Of a DNA stretch of 64,000 nt, positions 16,860 to 25,542 are shown piece after piece. A model generated the notes under the pieces. The model did no database searches, had not been told where the DNA came from, and saw nothing but the letters and a program-made list of their open reading frames with translations. The translations under genes were made by a program, and so were the position numbers. Origin of the DNA: G963674685 sp963674685 (lineage in GTDB: Bacteria > Lernaellota > Lernaellaia > JACKCT01); NCBI GenBank assembly GCA_963674685.2, contig CAXXWT010000002.1, forward strand, positions 1,178,001 through 1,242,000, written 5' to 3'. Position 1 is the stretch's first letter; every line of letters starts with the position of its first letter.

Positions 16860-17735
16860 ATGATGACAGGCGAAAGTCCGTGGAGCCAAAGCGACTTTTC
16901 CGTGACCGTTTCTCTCGATCCTCCCAAAGGCGTCGATCTTTCGGCCCTGCTGGGATACGCGGATCTTTTCAAAGGACGCGTGGACGCGATTCTGGTCCGC
17001 GACAGCCCGGATGCCGTCGTCAGGATGTCCCCGCCGGCCGCCTGCGCCGCGCTGGCGGAAAAAGGCCTGCTTCCCTTGATGGGCGTCAACTCCCGCGACC
17101 GCAACAGAATCGCCATACAGGGCGATTTACTCAGCGCATGGGCCTCGGGCGTCAGGCGCCTTGTGGTCGAGGAAGGAAAAGATCCGTCGTTCGGCGATCA
17201 TCCCCTGGTCAGGCCGGTTCGCGACGCTTCCGACACGGAATGCATCGAGATCATCGCGAAACTCAATTCGGGCAGGGATCTGGCCGGAAGCGAGCTTGAA
17301 GGCGCAACGGATTTCAAAGTCGGCGCGAGCATTCAATGGTTGAGCGACGACCAGCAAATCGACGCCGAATTCGCGAAAATGAGACGGTTGAGCCAGGCGG
17401 GAGTCGATGCTTTTTTAATCTCCCCGCAGTTCGATTTCGAACGGGTCAAATCCCTGGCGTCAAGGGCCGAAGAATTCGGCGTTCCTCTCTTCGTCGAGAT
17501 CATGCTCTTGAAATCCGTGGGCATGGCGCGATATCTCAACGACGTACCCGGCGTCACGCACGTCCCCGATGACGTGATCGAACAGATGATGCAGGCGCCG
17601 GTGAAATCCAAGGCGGGCCTGCATATCGCCGCGGAACTGATCAAGAAACTGGAAACGGTGGTTCAAGGCGTCGTCCTGATGCCTCTGGGATGGGAAAAGA
17701 AAGTCCCGAACGTGCTGGAGGCCATCGGACGATAA
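16860..17735 (+). CDS. MetF-like protein lacking key catalytic residues
   Basis: The 291-residue TIM-barrel protein aligns by eye along its full length with the genuine MetF at 26204. Shared elements include SRDRNRIAIQGD versus CRDRNRIALQSD, the -KVGAS/-YIGAA strand and LLKSVGMARYLND versus PLKSVGMAKYMNN. Two functional positions differ. The conserved Glu before the PP pair is Ser (VSLDPPKG). The SGDH motif around the flavin is replaced by EEGKDPSF. It may therefore bind folate or flavin without reducing it, or have another role. An AAGGAG site precedes the ATG. The stop overlaps the kinase start as TAATG. It is the first gene of the Hdr-Met operon. Confidence 0.8.
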   Translation: MMTGESPWSQSDFSVTVSLDPPKGVDLSALLGYADLFKGRVDAILVRDSPDAVVRMSPPAACAALAEKGLLPLMGVNSRDRNRIAIQGDLLSAWASGVRRLVVEEGKDPSFGDHPLVRPVRDASDTECIEIIAKLNSGRDLAGSELEGATDFKVGASIQWLSDDQQIDAEFAKMRRLSQAGVDAFLISPQFDFERVKSLASRAEEFGVPLFVEIMLLKSVGMARYLNDVPGVTHVPDDVIEQMMQAPVKSKAGLHIAAELIKKLETVVQGVVLMPLGWEKKVPNVLEAIGR

Positions 17736-19267
17736 TGACGACTTTGTTCCGGATTCCCGACAATGCGACAAACTCCCAGTTGCAGGAGATCGTCGAGAAC
17801 CTGTCGGAGGTTCTGAACGCCGACGACAACGGGATACTGGTGATCGACGACGAGGGCGTCATCCTGTTTGCCAATCGCGCCGTGGGCCGCTTTTTCGGCG
17901 CCGAGACCGATGAGATGGCCGGGAAAAAATTCGTCGATTTCTTATCGGCCCTGCAAGCCGATATTTTCGACCGTTACCGGTGCGAAGTGATAGCCAATCC
18001 TACCCACCAGTTCCATACGGTCTCCATCCCGCACAAGGATTCCAAGCGGACTTTGGAAATCACCAGCCGCCGGCAGCCGGGCAAAGGCAAACCGATCCAC
18101 GTCTATTTCCGCGACGTCACGCGCCGCGTGAATATCGAAGAGCAGCTTCGCCAGAAAAACGCTTTCTATAACTCCATGATCGAAAATTCCGTGGACGGCA
18201 TCATCGCGGCGGACATGCGCGGCAACATCATTTTATTCAACAAAAGCGCGCAGCAACTCTTAGGATATACGGAGAAAGAGGCGTGCACGACGATTCACAC
18301 CACGAAGCTGTATCCCGAGGGAGTCGCCCATGAGATTATGCGCAAACTGCGCAGCGAGGAGTACGGCGGCAAGGGACGATGCATCAAACATCGGCTGATC
18401 GGTCTGTCGAAATCCGGCGAAGAGATTCCCTTGAGCCTGTCGGGCAGCATCATCTACGACCAGAATGGAAAAGAGATGGCCAGTTTCGGTATTTTCACCG
18501 ACCTTCGCCAGATCGAAGCCATGGAACTGCGCCTGCAGGAAAAGCAGATGGAGCTGATCCAGACGGAGAAGATGGCCTCCCTGGGCAAACTGGCCGCCGG
18601 CGTGGCCCATGAAATCAACAATCCCCTGTCGGGAGTTTTGATCTACTCCAACCTGGTCCTGGAAGATATGGAGGAAGAAAGCCCTCTTCGAGAGGACGTC
18701 AAGCGCATCATCAATGAAACCAAGCGCTGCAAGACAATCGTCCGGGAACTGCTGGATTTCGCCAGACAGGACGAAACGCGCTGTGAATCCGCCGACGCCA
18801 ACCGGATTATCGAAGGCGGCATTCAACTTCTGCGCAACCAGGCCGTATTTAAAAATCTCGACATCGAGATGGACCTGCAGCCTGAGCTTCCGCCCGTCAG
18901 CGGCGTCGCCACGCGCCTGAATCAAGTGATTCTGAACATCGCGCTCAACGCGGCGGAGGCCATGGAAGGCCGGGGCACATTGCGTTTCGTAACGCGCGCC
19001 ATGGAAGACGCCGGCAAAATACAAATCAGGATATCCGATACGGGCTGCGGAATCCCCGAGGACATTCAGTTGAAGATATTCGATCCGTTTTTCACCACCA
19101 AGGAAATCGGCAAGGGCACGGGACTGGGTCTTTCCATCTGTTATCGGATTCTTCGGGATTGCGGCGGCAATATTGAACTGGAATCGAAACCCGGCGAAGG
19201 CGCGACTTTCATACTCGAACTGCCGACGGTGCTGGGCAATCCGACGACGGCGAATGCGGAGGAATGA
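17735..19267 (+). CDS. PAS-PAS sensor histidine kinase inside the Hdr-Met operon
   Basis: The frame is open from 17690, but the Met at 17735 overlaps the preceding stop (TAATG). Domains in order: PAS (about 20-130, GILVIDDEGVILFANRAVGRFFG), PAS (about 145-265, IIAADMRGNIILFNKSAQQLLGY), a coiled linker, HisKA with the phospho-accepting His in GVAHEINNPLSG, and a HATPase with N box NIALNAAEAM, DTGCGIPE and GTGLGLSICY. There is no transmembrane segment, so it is a cytoplasmic sensor. Its place between a MetF-like gene and hdrC, with overlaps on both sides, suggests it senses redox or one-carbon status for this pathway. The receiver genes at 27194 and 27599 are candidate partners. Confidence 0.9.
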   Translation: MTTLFRIPDNATNSQLQEIVENLSEVLNADDNGILVIDDEGVILFANRAVGRFFGAETDEMAGKKFVDFLSALQADIFDRYRCEVIANPTHQFHTVSIPHKDSKRTLEITSRRQPGKGKPIHVYFRDVTRRVNIEEQLRQKNAFYNSMIENSVDGIIAADMRGNIILFNKSAQQLLGYTEKEACTTIHTTKLYPEGVAHEIMRKLRSEEYGGKGRCIKHRLIGLSKSGEEIPLSLSGSIIYDQNGKEMASFGIFTDLRQIEAMELRLQEKQMELIQTEKMASLGKLAAGVAHEINNPLSGVLIYSNLVLEDMEEESPLREDVKRIINETKRCKTIVRELLDFARQDETRCESADANRIIEGGIQLLRNQAVFKNLDIEMDLQPELPPVSGVATRLNQVILNIALNAAEAMEGRGTLRFVTRAMEDAGKIQIRISDTGCGIPEDIQLKIFDPFFTTKEIGKGTGLGLSICYRILRDCGGNIELESKPGEGATFILELPTVLGNPTTANAEE

Positions 19268-19821
19268 TGAGCGAACAAATCATCGATCTGGACAGAGCCG
19301 ACTCCGAGATGCTGGAGAAACTGCGCACGCGGGGCGTCAAAGCCGACGCCTGCTATCAATGCCTGCGATGCGCCGCCGGATGCCCGGTTCTGTCCTTCAT
19401 GGACATCCACCCGAATCGGATCGTTCGCATGTTGCAGTTCGGAATGGACAAAGAAGTGCTGACTTCCAAGGCGATCTGGCTGTGCGCCTCGTGCCAGACA
19501 TGCACCACGCGCTGCCCGAACGAAGTGGACATCGCGCACATGATGGACGTTTTACGCCAGGAGGCTTTGGCTCGCGGCATTCCATGCCCGCAGCCGGAAG
19601 TGGAAAAATTTCATCGCGCATTCTTAACGGCGGTCAAGCGCGGCCGGGTGCATGAACTGTCCATGCTGGCGCACTACAAGTTGATGACGCGGCGTTTCAC
19701 CGACGACATGGCCCTGGGCATGGAGATGTTCAAACGCGGCCGGATGAAGCTGATTCCGACGCGTTTGTTGCCGACGGAAACCATGAAGAAGATTTTTGCC
19801 AAGGCGAAGGAAGGTGATTGA
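19264..19821 (+). CDS. hdrC: Heterodisulfide reductase-like iron-sulfur subunit C
   Basis: A 185-residue protein with two [4Fe-4S] motifs, CYQCLRCAAGCP (about 24-36) and CASCQTCTTRCP (about 78-90), in the spacing typical of HdrC. It passes electrons between HdrA and the HdrB catalytic subunit. The start codon overlaps the kinase stop (ATGA), and the stop lies just before hdrB. The helical C-terminal half (KFHRAFLTAVKRGRVHELSML) is also characteristic of HdrC. In bacteria such subunits work in HdrABC complexes linked to hydrogenase, formate dehydrogenase or methylene-THF reductase. The MetVF genes here favour the last. Confidence 0.92.
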   Translation: MMSEQIIDLDRADSEMLEKLRTRGVKADACYQCLRCAAGCPVLSFMDIHPNRIVRMLQFGMDKEVLTSKAIWLCASCQTCTTRCPNEVDIAHMMDVLRQEALARGIPCPQPEVEKFHRAFLTAVKRGRVHELSMLAHYKLMTRRFTDDMALGMEMFKRGRMKLIPTRLLPTETMKKIFAKAKEGD

Positions 19822-19823
19822 TC

Positions 19824-20675
19824 GTGGAATATAGTTATTACCCGGGATGTTCCCTTCAAGGCAGCAGTTCGGAATACGACCACAGTATCCGCGCCGTCTG
19901 CCGGGCGCTGGATATTGGAATGACCGAGCTGGACGGCTGGACCTGCTGCGGCGCATCCAGCGCGCACGCTCTGGATGAATCTCTGTCCATTTTACTGGCG
20001 GCTCACAACATCGACCTGGCCGACAAGGTCGGCAAAGACATCCTGGTCGGGTGCGCGGCGTGTTTCTCCCGCCTGAAATTCGCCGAAAAAGCCATGCGTG
20101 ACGAGCCGCGCCGATGGGCCGAGAGCAAAACCGCGCCTTCCGTGGGGATCGTGCATATCCATGATCTGCTGTGCGAAGACCGGATCATGGACAAGATCAA
20201 GAAGCTGGCGGTCAAACCCCTTAAGGGACTGAACGTGATTCCTTATTACGGCTGCCTGACCGCCCGGCCTCCGAAAGTAGTGGACGCGCCGAATCCGGAA
20301 AACCCGCAGGCCCTGGATGAGATCGTCAAGGCCCTGGGCGCTAATCTCACGCCCTGGTCGCGCAAGACCGATTGCTGCGGCGGCAGCTTCGCGATTTCCA
20401 AAACGGAGATTGTGCGAAAACTTTCCGGCGATCTTTTCGAGGCGGCCAAACATGCCGGGGGCGACTGCATCGTGACCGACTGCCCCATGTGCCAGGCCAA
20501 TCTGGACTCGAGGCAAAAGGAAATCGCCGAAGAACGCGGCATCCCATTGGACATGCCCGTGTTTTTCATCACGGAACTGATCGCTTTGGCTTTCGGCATC
20601 GACAACACGCAAAAATGGCTGGCGAAACACCTCGTTGATCCGCGCCCCCTGCTGGCGCAAAAGGACGCGATATGA
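19824..20675 (+). CDS. hdrB: Heterodisulfide reductase-like CCG-domain subunit B
   Basis: The protein has two CCG domains, which in HdrB bind the non-cubane iron-sulfur clusters. The first has CSLQG at the N-terminus, WTCCGAS and the later CAAC. The second has YYGC, TDCCGGSF and CPMC. I place the start at GTG 19824, giving MEYSYYPGCS as in typical HdrB, with AAGGAAGG nine bases upstream. A TTG at 19818 overlapping the hdrC stop is the alternative. All cluster cysteines seem present. In classical systems it reduces CoM-S-S-CoB; here the true acceptor is unknown. hdrA begins at the stop codon. Confidence 0.92.
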   Translation: MEYSYYPGCSLQGSSSEYDHSIRAVCRALDIGMTELDGWTCCGASSAHALDESLSILLAAHNIDLADKVGKDILVGCAACFSRLKFAEKAMRDEPRRWAESKTAPSVGIVHIHDLLCEDRIMDKIKKLAVKPLKGLNVIPYYGCLTARPPKVVDAPNPENPQALDEIVKALGANLTPWSRKTDCCGGSFAISKTEIVRKLSGDLFEAAKHAGGDCIVTDCPMCQANLDSRQKEIAEERGIPLDMPVFFITELIALAFGIDNTQKWLAKHLVDPRPLLAQKDAI

Positions 20676-23600
20676 ATGACGCAATGGGAAAAAACGACAA
20701 GCCCGTCGGAGCCGTGGCCGTCGTCGGCGCCGGCATCGGCGGCATGCAGGCGTCCCTTGACCTGGCCAACGCCGGCTTCAAGGTTTACCTGATCGAAAAA
20801 GCCTCCGCCATCGGCGGGCGCATGGCCCAGCTCGACAAAACCTTTCCCACGAACGACTGCGCCATGTGCATCATCTCGCCGAAACTCGTGGAAGTGGGGC
20901 GGCATCCGAACATCGAGCTTCTCACGCACACGGAAGTCGTCGGAAGGCATGGTTCGGTCGGCCATTTCACACTGGACCTGCAAACGAGGGCGAAGTACGT
21001 GGACCCGGCCGTATGCACCGGCTGCGGCGACTGCGCCCAGGTGTGCCCCGTCGAACTTCCCAACGAGTTCGACCAGGGATTGTCCACGCGCAAGGCCATC
21101 TCGAAGCGATTCCCGCAGGCGATTCCCAACGCCTTTTCCATCGACAAGCGCGGCACGGCGCCGTGCAAGGTCGCCTGCCCGGCCCACGTTTCGGCGCAAG
21201 GGTACGTGGCGCTGACGGCCAAGGGAAAATTCGCCGAAGCGCTGATGCTGATCAAAAAGGACAATCCCCTGCCGGCGGTTTGCGGCCGCGTCTGCCACCA
21301 TCCCTGTGAAACGAACTGCACGCGCGCTCGCGTCGATTCGCCCGTCGCCGTGAAAGACATCAAGCGCTTTTTGGCGGACCTCGAACCTACGCTGGATATC
21401 AAGCCTCCCGAGCCGGAAAACGATTTCGGGGAAAAAGTCGCCATCGTCGGTTCCGGCCCCGGCGGGCTGACCGCCGCGTACTATCTGGCCCTCAAGGGCT
21501 ACAAGCCCGTGATTTTCGAAGCCGCGGAAAAAGCCGGCGGCATGTTGCGCACCGGCATTCCCGATTACCGCCTGCCGCCGGAAGTGCTGGACGCGGAAAT
21601 CGAGTTCATCAAATCCGCCGGCGTCGTATTGAAAACCGATTCGCCCATCGGAAAAGACGTCACGCTGGAAAAACTGCGCGCCGAAGGCTTCAAGGCGTTT
21701 TTTCTGGGCACCGGCGCGCACGCCGACCGCGGCCTGGGCCTGCCCGGCGAAGAGTTGGGCGGCGTGTTGTCCGGCGTGGAATTTTTGCGCGACTGCAATT
21801 TGAAAAAGCCCGTGACCATCGGCAAAAATGTCGTGGTCATCGGCGGCGGCAACGTGGCCATGGACGCGGCGCGCACATCTTTGCGCATGGGATCCGACGT
21901 CACGGTGCTCTATCGCCGCTCCCGGGAGCAGATGCCCGCCCTGCCCGAAGAGGTGCAAGAGGCTGAAGACGAAAGCATCAAATTTGAATTTCTCGCCGCT
22001 CCCGTGGAAATCCTGGGCGACGGCAAAATGCGGAGACTGCGCTGCCAGCGCATGGAACTCGGCGAGCCCGACGCCAGCGGGCGGCGCAGGCCCGTACCCG
22101 TGGACGATTTCTTCGAGGTGGAATGCGACACGCTCATCGCCGCCATCGGCCAGTTCCCCGATCTCGAATTCCTGCCCGAAGAAACGCGGGAAAAACTCGC
22201 GGCCAGGGGCAAGGTCGTCACCGATCCGGTCACCTTCGCCACGGCGGTCCCCGGCGTCTTCTCCGGCGGCGACGCCGTTTTAGGACCCTCCACGGTGATC
22301 GAAGCCATCGCGCAGGGCAAGGAAGCCGCCGAATCGATCCACCGCTATCTGCGTGGCGAGGATTTGCGCAAAGGCCGCGAACTGGCGGAAACGGCCATTG
22401 TCCCCGAAGAAAAGATCGAGCAAGCCGAGCGCATCCGGCAAAAACACCGCGAAGCCGCCGACCGCGTCAAGGATTTCGGCGAAGTCGCGCTGGGCTTTGA
22501 CGAAAATGACATCATCGCCGAAGCCGAGCGCTGCCTTTCCTGCGGCATATGCTCCGAGTGCTATTTGTGCGTGGAGACATGCAAGGCCGGGGCGATCATT
22601 CATACGGATCAACCCGGGCAAAGAAGCATTCAGGCCGGCGCCGTGATCCTGGCGCCGGGTTTTGAAACATTCGATCCGGAAATGCGCGGCGAGTTCGGTT
22701 ACGGGCGTTATCCCAACGTGGTCACAAGCCTGGAATTCGAGCGCATCCTTTCCGCTTCCGGCCCCACGCAGGGACACGTGCAGCGGCCCTCCGACGCCAA
22801 GGAGCCCAGGCGCATCGCCTGGATACAGTGCGTGGGCAGCCGCGACGCCAGTTGCGGCAACGATTACTGCTCTTCGGTTTGCTGCATGTACGCCGCGAAG
22901 GAAGCGGTGATCGCCGCCGAGCATCTGGGCGAAGTGGATACCACCGTCTACTACATGGAGCTTCGCGCCTTCGGCAAAGGCTTCGACGATTACATCAATC
23001 GGGCCAAGGCCTCCGGCGTGAAGTTCGTGCGCAGCATGGCCAGCCGCGTCGACGAAGATCCGATCACGCACGACCTCATGATTCGCCACATGGATGAAAG
23101 CGGCGAGGCGCTGACCGAAACATACGATATGGTCGTTTTGTCCGTGGGCCTTTGCATTTCCGACCAGGTCCGCGCCATGGCCCAAAACCTGGGCGTCGAG
23201 TTGACCGGACACGGCTTCGCTAAAACCGACAGCCTGGAGCCCTTAAGGACCAGCGTGCCGGGCATCTACGTGGCCGGCGCTTTCGCGGGCCCCAAGGATA
23301 TTCCCGAGACCGTGGCCGAGGCCTCCGCGGCGGCGGCGGGCGCCTCCGGCGAACTCAGCGCGTCCCGCGGGGCGCTCGTGGCCGACAAACAGAAGCCGCC
23401 GGAAATCAACGTGAAAGGCGAGCCGGTGCGGGTCGGCGTTTTCGTCTGTCACTGCGGCATCAACATCGGCTCGGTCATCGACGTGCCGGCGGTGATGGAA
23501 TACGCCAAGACTCTTCCCGGCGTCGAGCACGCCGAGCAATATCTTTACACCTGCTCCCAGGATTCCCAGGAAAAGATCAAGGAGCTGATCAAGAAAAACA

Positions 23601-25096
23601 ATCTCAATCGCATCGTCGTGGCTTCGTGCTCGCCGCGAACGCATGAGCCTTTGTTCCAGCAGACCTTGAGCGAAGCGGGCCTGAACCCGTTCCTTTTCGA
23701 CATGGCCAACATCCGCGACCAGTGTTCCTGGGTCAACCGCGGCGACCACGATCGGGCCACGGCCAAAGCCCGGGACCTGGTGCGCATGGCCGTGGGCAAC
23801 GTCACGTTGTGCGAGCCGCTCAGTGAAATCGCGGTCCCGGTGAATCCCAAGTGCCTGGTGATCGGCGGCGGCCTGGCGGGCATGACGGCGGCTCTGGAGC
23901 TTTCGCGCCAGGGCTTCGAGTCGGTGCTGGTCGAAAGAACCGACAAGCTCGGCGGCAACCTGCGCCATATCCGCAGGACCACCGACGGCCGGGACGTGGG
24001 CCGCTATATGAACACCTTGATCGAACAGGTGCGAAGCGATCCGAAGATCACCGCGTTGACAAACGCGCTCATCGTGGATTTCACCGGCTACGTGGGCAAC
24101 TACGAGACCGAAATCATGGTCGGCGCCATCACGTCGCGAAAGATCAAACACGGCGCCCTGATCCTGGCCACCGGCGGCGGCGAACTTTCGACCGATGAAT
24201 ACCTGTACGGACAAGACGACCGCGTCATCACGCAGTCCGCTTTCGAGCGCCTGCTGGCCGACGAGCCGGACAAGGCGGCTAAAGTCAAGTCGGTGGCGAT
24301 GATTCAGTGCGTGGGATCGCGGGATGAAAACCGATCCTATTGCAGCCGCGTGTGCTGCAACCAGGCGCTGAAAAACGCCCTGCGGCTTAAAGAAATGGAT
24401 CCGAAAGCCCGCGTCGTCATCCTCTACCGCGATATCCGTTCCTACGGCTTAAACGAGCTTTACTATCAACAGGCGCGCAAGGCGGGAGTCATTTTCGTTC
24501 GCTACGATCCCGATGTCGCCAAACCTGAAGTCACGGGCGGCGACCGCCTCGGCGTCGAGGCCTTCGATCCGGTTTTGCAAAAGAAGATCCGCATCCATCC
24601 CGATCTTCTCGTGCTGTCTACCGCTACGATCCCGGAAGAAAACGAGGAACTCGGCTCCCAACTCAAGCTGGCGCGCAACGACGACGGTTTCTTCATCGAG
24701 GCGCACCAGAAACTGCGGCCCGTGGATTTTTCTTCCGACGGGCTGTTTCTCGCCGGCCTGGCGCACGGCCCGAAATCGATTCCCGAAACCATCAGTCAGG
24801 CCCGCGCGGCGGTGGCCAGAGCCGCGACCATTCTGGCGTTCAAGGAAAAGCGCTTAAACGGCGTCGTGTCCGAGGTCGATCCGGACAAGTGCGCCGTGTG
24901 CCTGACGTGCGTAAGGGCCTGCCCCTACGATGTGCCGTATATCAAAGACGGCGCCGCCGTCATCGATCCGGCCATGTGCCACGGATGCGGCATCTGCGTG
25001 TCCGAATGCCCGGGCAAAGCCATCACGCTGGCCCATTTCACCGACGAACAAATTGTCGCCAAGTGCCGTAACCTTCTGGAAAGGAACGCCGTATGA
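20672..25096 (+). CDS. hdrA: HdrA fusion: HdrA / GltD-like NAD(P)H oxidoreductase / second HdrA
   Basis: At 1474 residues it is more than twice a standard HdrA. Order: FAD Rossmann motif GAGIGG (19-24) and HdrA signature (NDCAMCIISPKL); ferredoxin CTGCGDCAQVCP (115-126); a Fer4_20-type Cys cluster (165-220, CKVACPAH, CGRVCHHPCETNC); GltD/NfnB-like FAD site GSGPGG (about 261) and NAD(P)H site GGGNVAMDAA (about 391); return to HdrA at CLSCGICSECYLC (about 621-633) and CVGSRD (about 720). A second HdrA from about 920 follows (CHCGINIG, GGGLAG near 1066, another CVGSRD) and ends in two ferredoxin motifs (1407-1446). HdrA is the flavin bifurcation hub, and the GltD module implies NAD(P)H as a partner. 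Flanking overlaps (ATGA) tie it to hdrB and mvhD. Confidence 0.9.
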   Translation: MNDAMGKNDKPVGAVAVVGAGIGGMQASLDLANAGFKVYLIEKASAIGGRMAQLDKTFPTNDCAMCIISPKLVEVGRHPNIELLTHTEVVGRHGSVGHFTLDLQTRAKYVDPAVCTGCGDCAQVCPVELPNEFDQGLSTRKAISKRFPQAIPNAFSIDKRGTAPCKVACPAHVSAQGYVALTAKGKFAEALMLIKKDNPLPAVCGRVCHHPCETNCTRARVDSPVAVKDIKRFLADLEPTLDIKPPEPENDFGEKVAIVGSGPGGLTAAYYLALKGYKPVIFEAAEKAGGMLRTGIPDYRLPPEVLDAEIEFIKSAGVVLKTDSPIGKDVTLEKLRAEGFKAFFLGTGAHADRGLGLPGEELGGVLSGVEFLRDCNLKKPVTIGKNVVVIGGGNVAMDAARTSLRMGSDVTVLYRRSREQMPALPEEVQEAEDESIKFEFLAAPVEILGDGKMRRLRCQRMELGEPDASGRRRPVPVDDFFEVECDTLIAAIGQFPDLEFLPEETREKLAARGKVVTDPVTFATAVPGVFSGGDAVLGPSTVIEAIAQGKEAAESIHRYLRGEDLRKGRELAETAIVPEEKIEQAERIRQKHREAADRVKDFGEVALGFDENDIIAEAERCLSCGICSECYLCVETCKAGAIIHTDQPGQRSIQAGAVILAPGFETFDPEMRGEFGYGRYPNVVTSLEFERILSASGPTQGHVQRPSDAKEPRRIAWIQCVGSRDASCGNDYCSSVCCMYAAKEAVIAAEHLGEVDTTVYYMELRAFGKGFDDYINRAKASGVKFVRSMASRVDEDPITHDLMIRHMDESGEALTETYDMVVLSVGLCISDQVRAMAQNLGVELTGHGFAKTDSLEPLRTSVPGIYVAGAFAGPKDIPETVAEASAAAAGASGELSASRGALVADKQKPPEINVKGEPVRVGVFVCHCGINIGSVIDVPAVMEYAKTLPGVEHAEQYLYTCSQDSQEKIKELIKKNNLNRIVVASCSPRTHEPLFQQTLSEAGLNPFLFDMANIRDQCSWVNRGDHDRATAKARDLVRMAVGNVTLCEPLSEIAVPVNPKCLVIGGGLAGMTAALELSRQGFESVLVERTDKLGGNLRHIRRTTDGRDVGRYMNTLIEQVRSDPKITALTNALIVDFTGYVGNYETEIMVGAITSRKIKHGALILATGGGELSTDEYLYGQDDRVITQSAFERLLADEPDKAAKVKSVAMIQCVGSRDENRSYCSRVCCNQALKNALRLKEMDPKARVVILYRDIRSYGLNELYYQQARKAGVIFVRYDPDVAKPEVTGGDRLGVEAFDPVLQKKIRIHPDLLVLSTATIPEENEELGSQLKLARNDDGFFIEAHQKLRPVDFSSDGLFLAGLAHGPKSIPETISQARAAVARAATILAFKEKRLNGVVSEVDPDKCAVCLTCVRACPYDVPYIKDGAAVIDPAMCHGCGICVSECPGKAITLAHFTDEQIVAKCRNLLERNAV

Positions 25097-25542
25097 GCTA
25101 CGATCCGAAAATCGTCGCCTTCTGCTGCATGTACTGAGCGTATAGCGCTGCGGACCTGGCAGGTTCGATGAGATTGCAATACGCGGACAACGTGCGCATC
25201 GTGGCGCTTCCCTGTACGGGAAAAGCCGACGTGAAATTTTTGCTGACGGCGCTGGAAGAAGGCGCCGACGGCGTCATGGTGGCGGGATGCATGGAAGGCG
25301 ACTGCCACTATCTGACCGGCAACCTGCGGGCGCGCAAGCGCGTCAACCGGGTGAAAAAAATCCTTGCCGAAATCGGCATCGAACCGGAGCGCGTCGAGAT
25401 GTACAACCTGTCCGCCGGGCAGGGACCGCGCTTCGCCGCCATCGTCAACGAATTCACCGAAAGAATCGCGGGCCTCGGGCCCAAGTTCAAAAAACAAACG
25501 GTCGCCGAGGCCGAAGCGGCGCCCGCGGAGATGCAAACATGA
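25093..25542 (+). CDS. mvhD: MvhD-like subunit, selenoprotein with in-frame UGA
   Basis: Read from the ATG that overlaps the hdrA stop (ATGA), the frame gives MSYDPKIVAFCCMY, then TGA at 25135-25137, then AYSAADLAGSM and a normal MvhD body to 25542. MvhD proteins have a conserved Cys at this place (CNWCSYAGADLAG-like), so the UGA replaces a cluster ligand and is best read as selenocysteine 15. A hairpin fitting a bacterial SECIS follows. Other cluster cysteines (LPCTGKAD, VAGCMEGDCHY) are present. MvhD carries a [2Fe-2S] cluster and hands electrons between HdrA and its partner. Standard gene callers will report only a 124-residue fragment from 25168. Total is 149 residues. Confidence 0.88.
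25151..25167 (+). promoter_or_regulatory. Putative bacterial SECIS hairpin
   Basis: CGGACCT (25151-25157) pairs with AGGTTCG (25161-25167), including one G-U pair, around a GGC loop. The loop's GG begins 21 bases after the UGA, close to the distance in E. coli fdhF, where a GGU loop begins about 19 bases after. The element lies in the coding frame, as bacterial SECIS elements do. The call is by eye. Confidence 0.6.

Noticed and set aside
20246..21958. 570-codon open frame on the minus strand opposite hdrB/hdrA
   Set aside because: It is a shadow frame of GC-rich coding DNA. Its His/Arg/Gly-rich composition shows no domain, and the plus-strand genes are unmistakable.
25168..25542. A separate 124-residue MvhD-like gene starting at 25168
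   Set aside because: The frame is continuous upstream through the UGA to an ATG that overlaps hdrA, and the upstream residues match the MvhD N-terminus. The Met at 25168 is internal.
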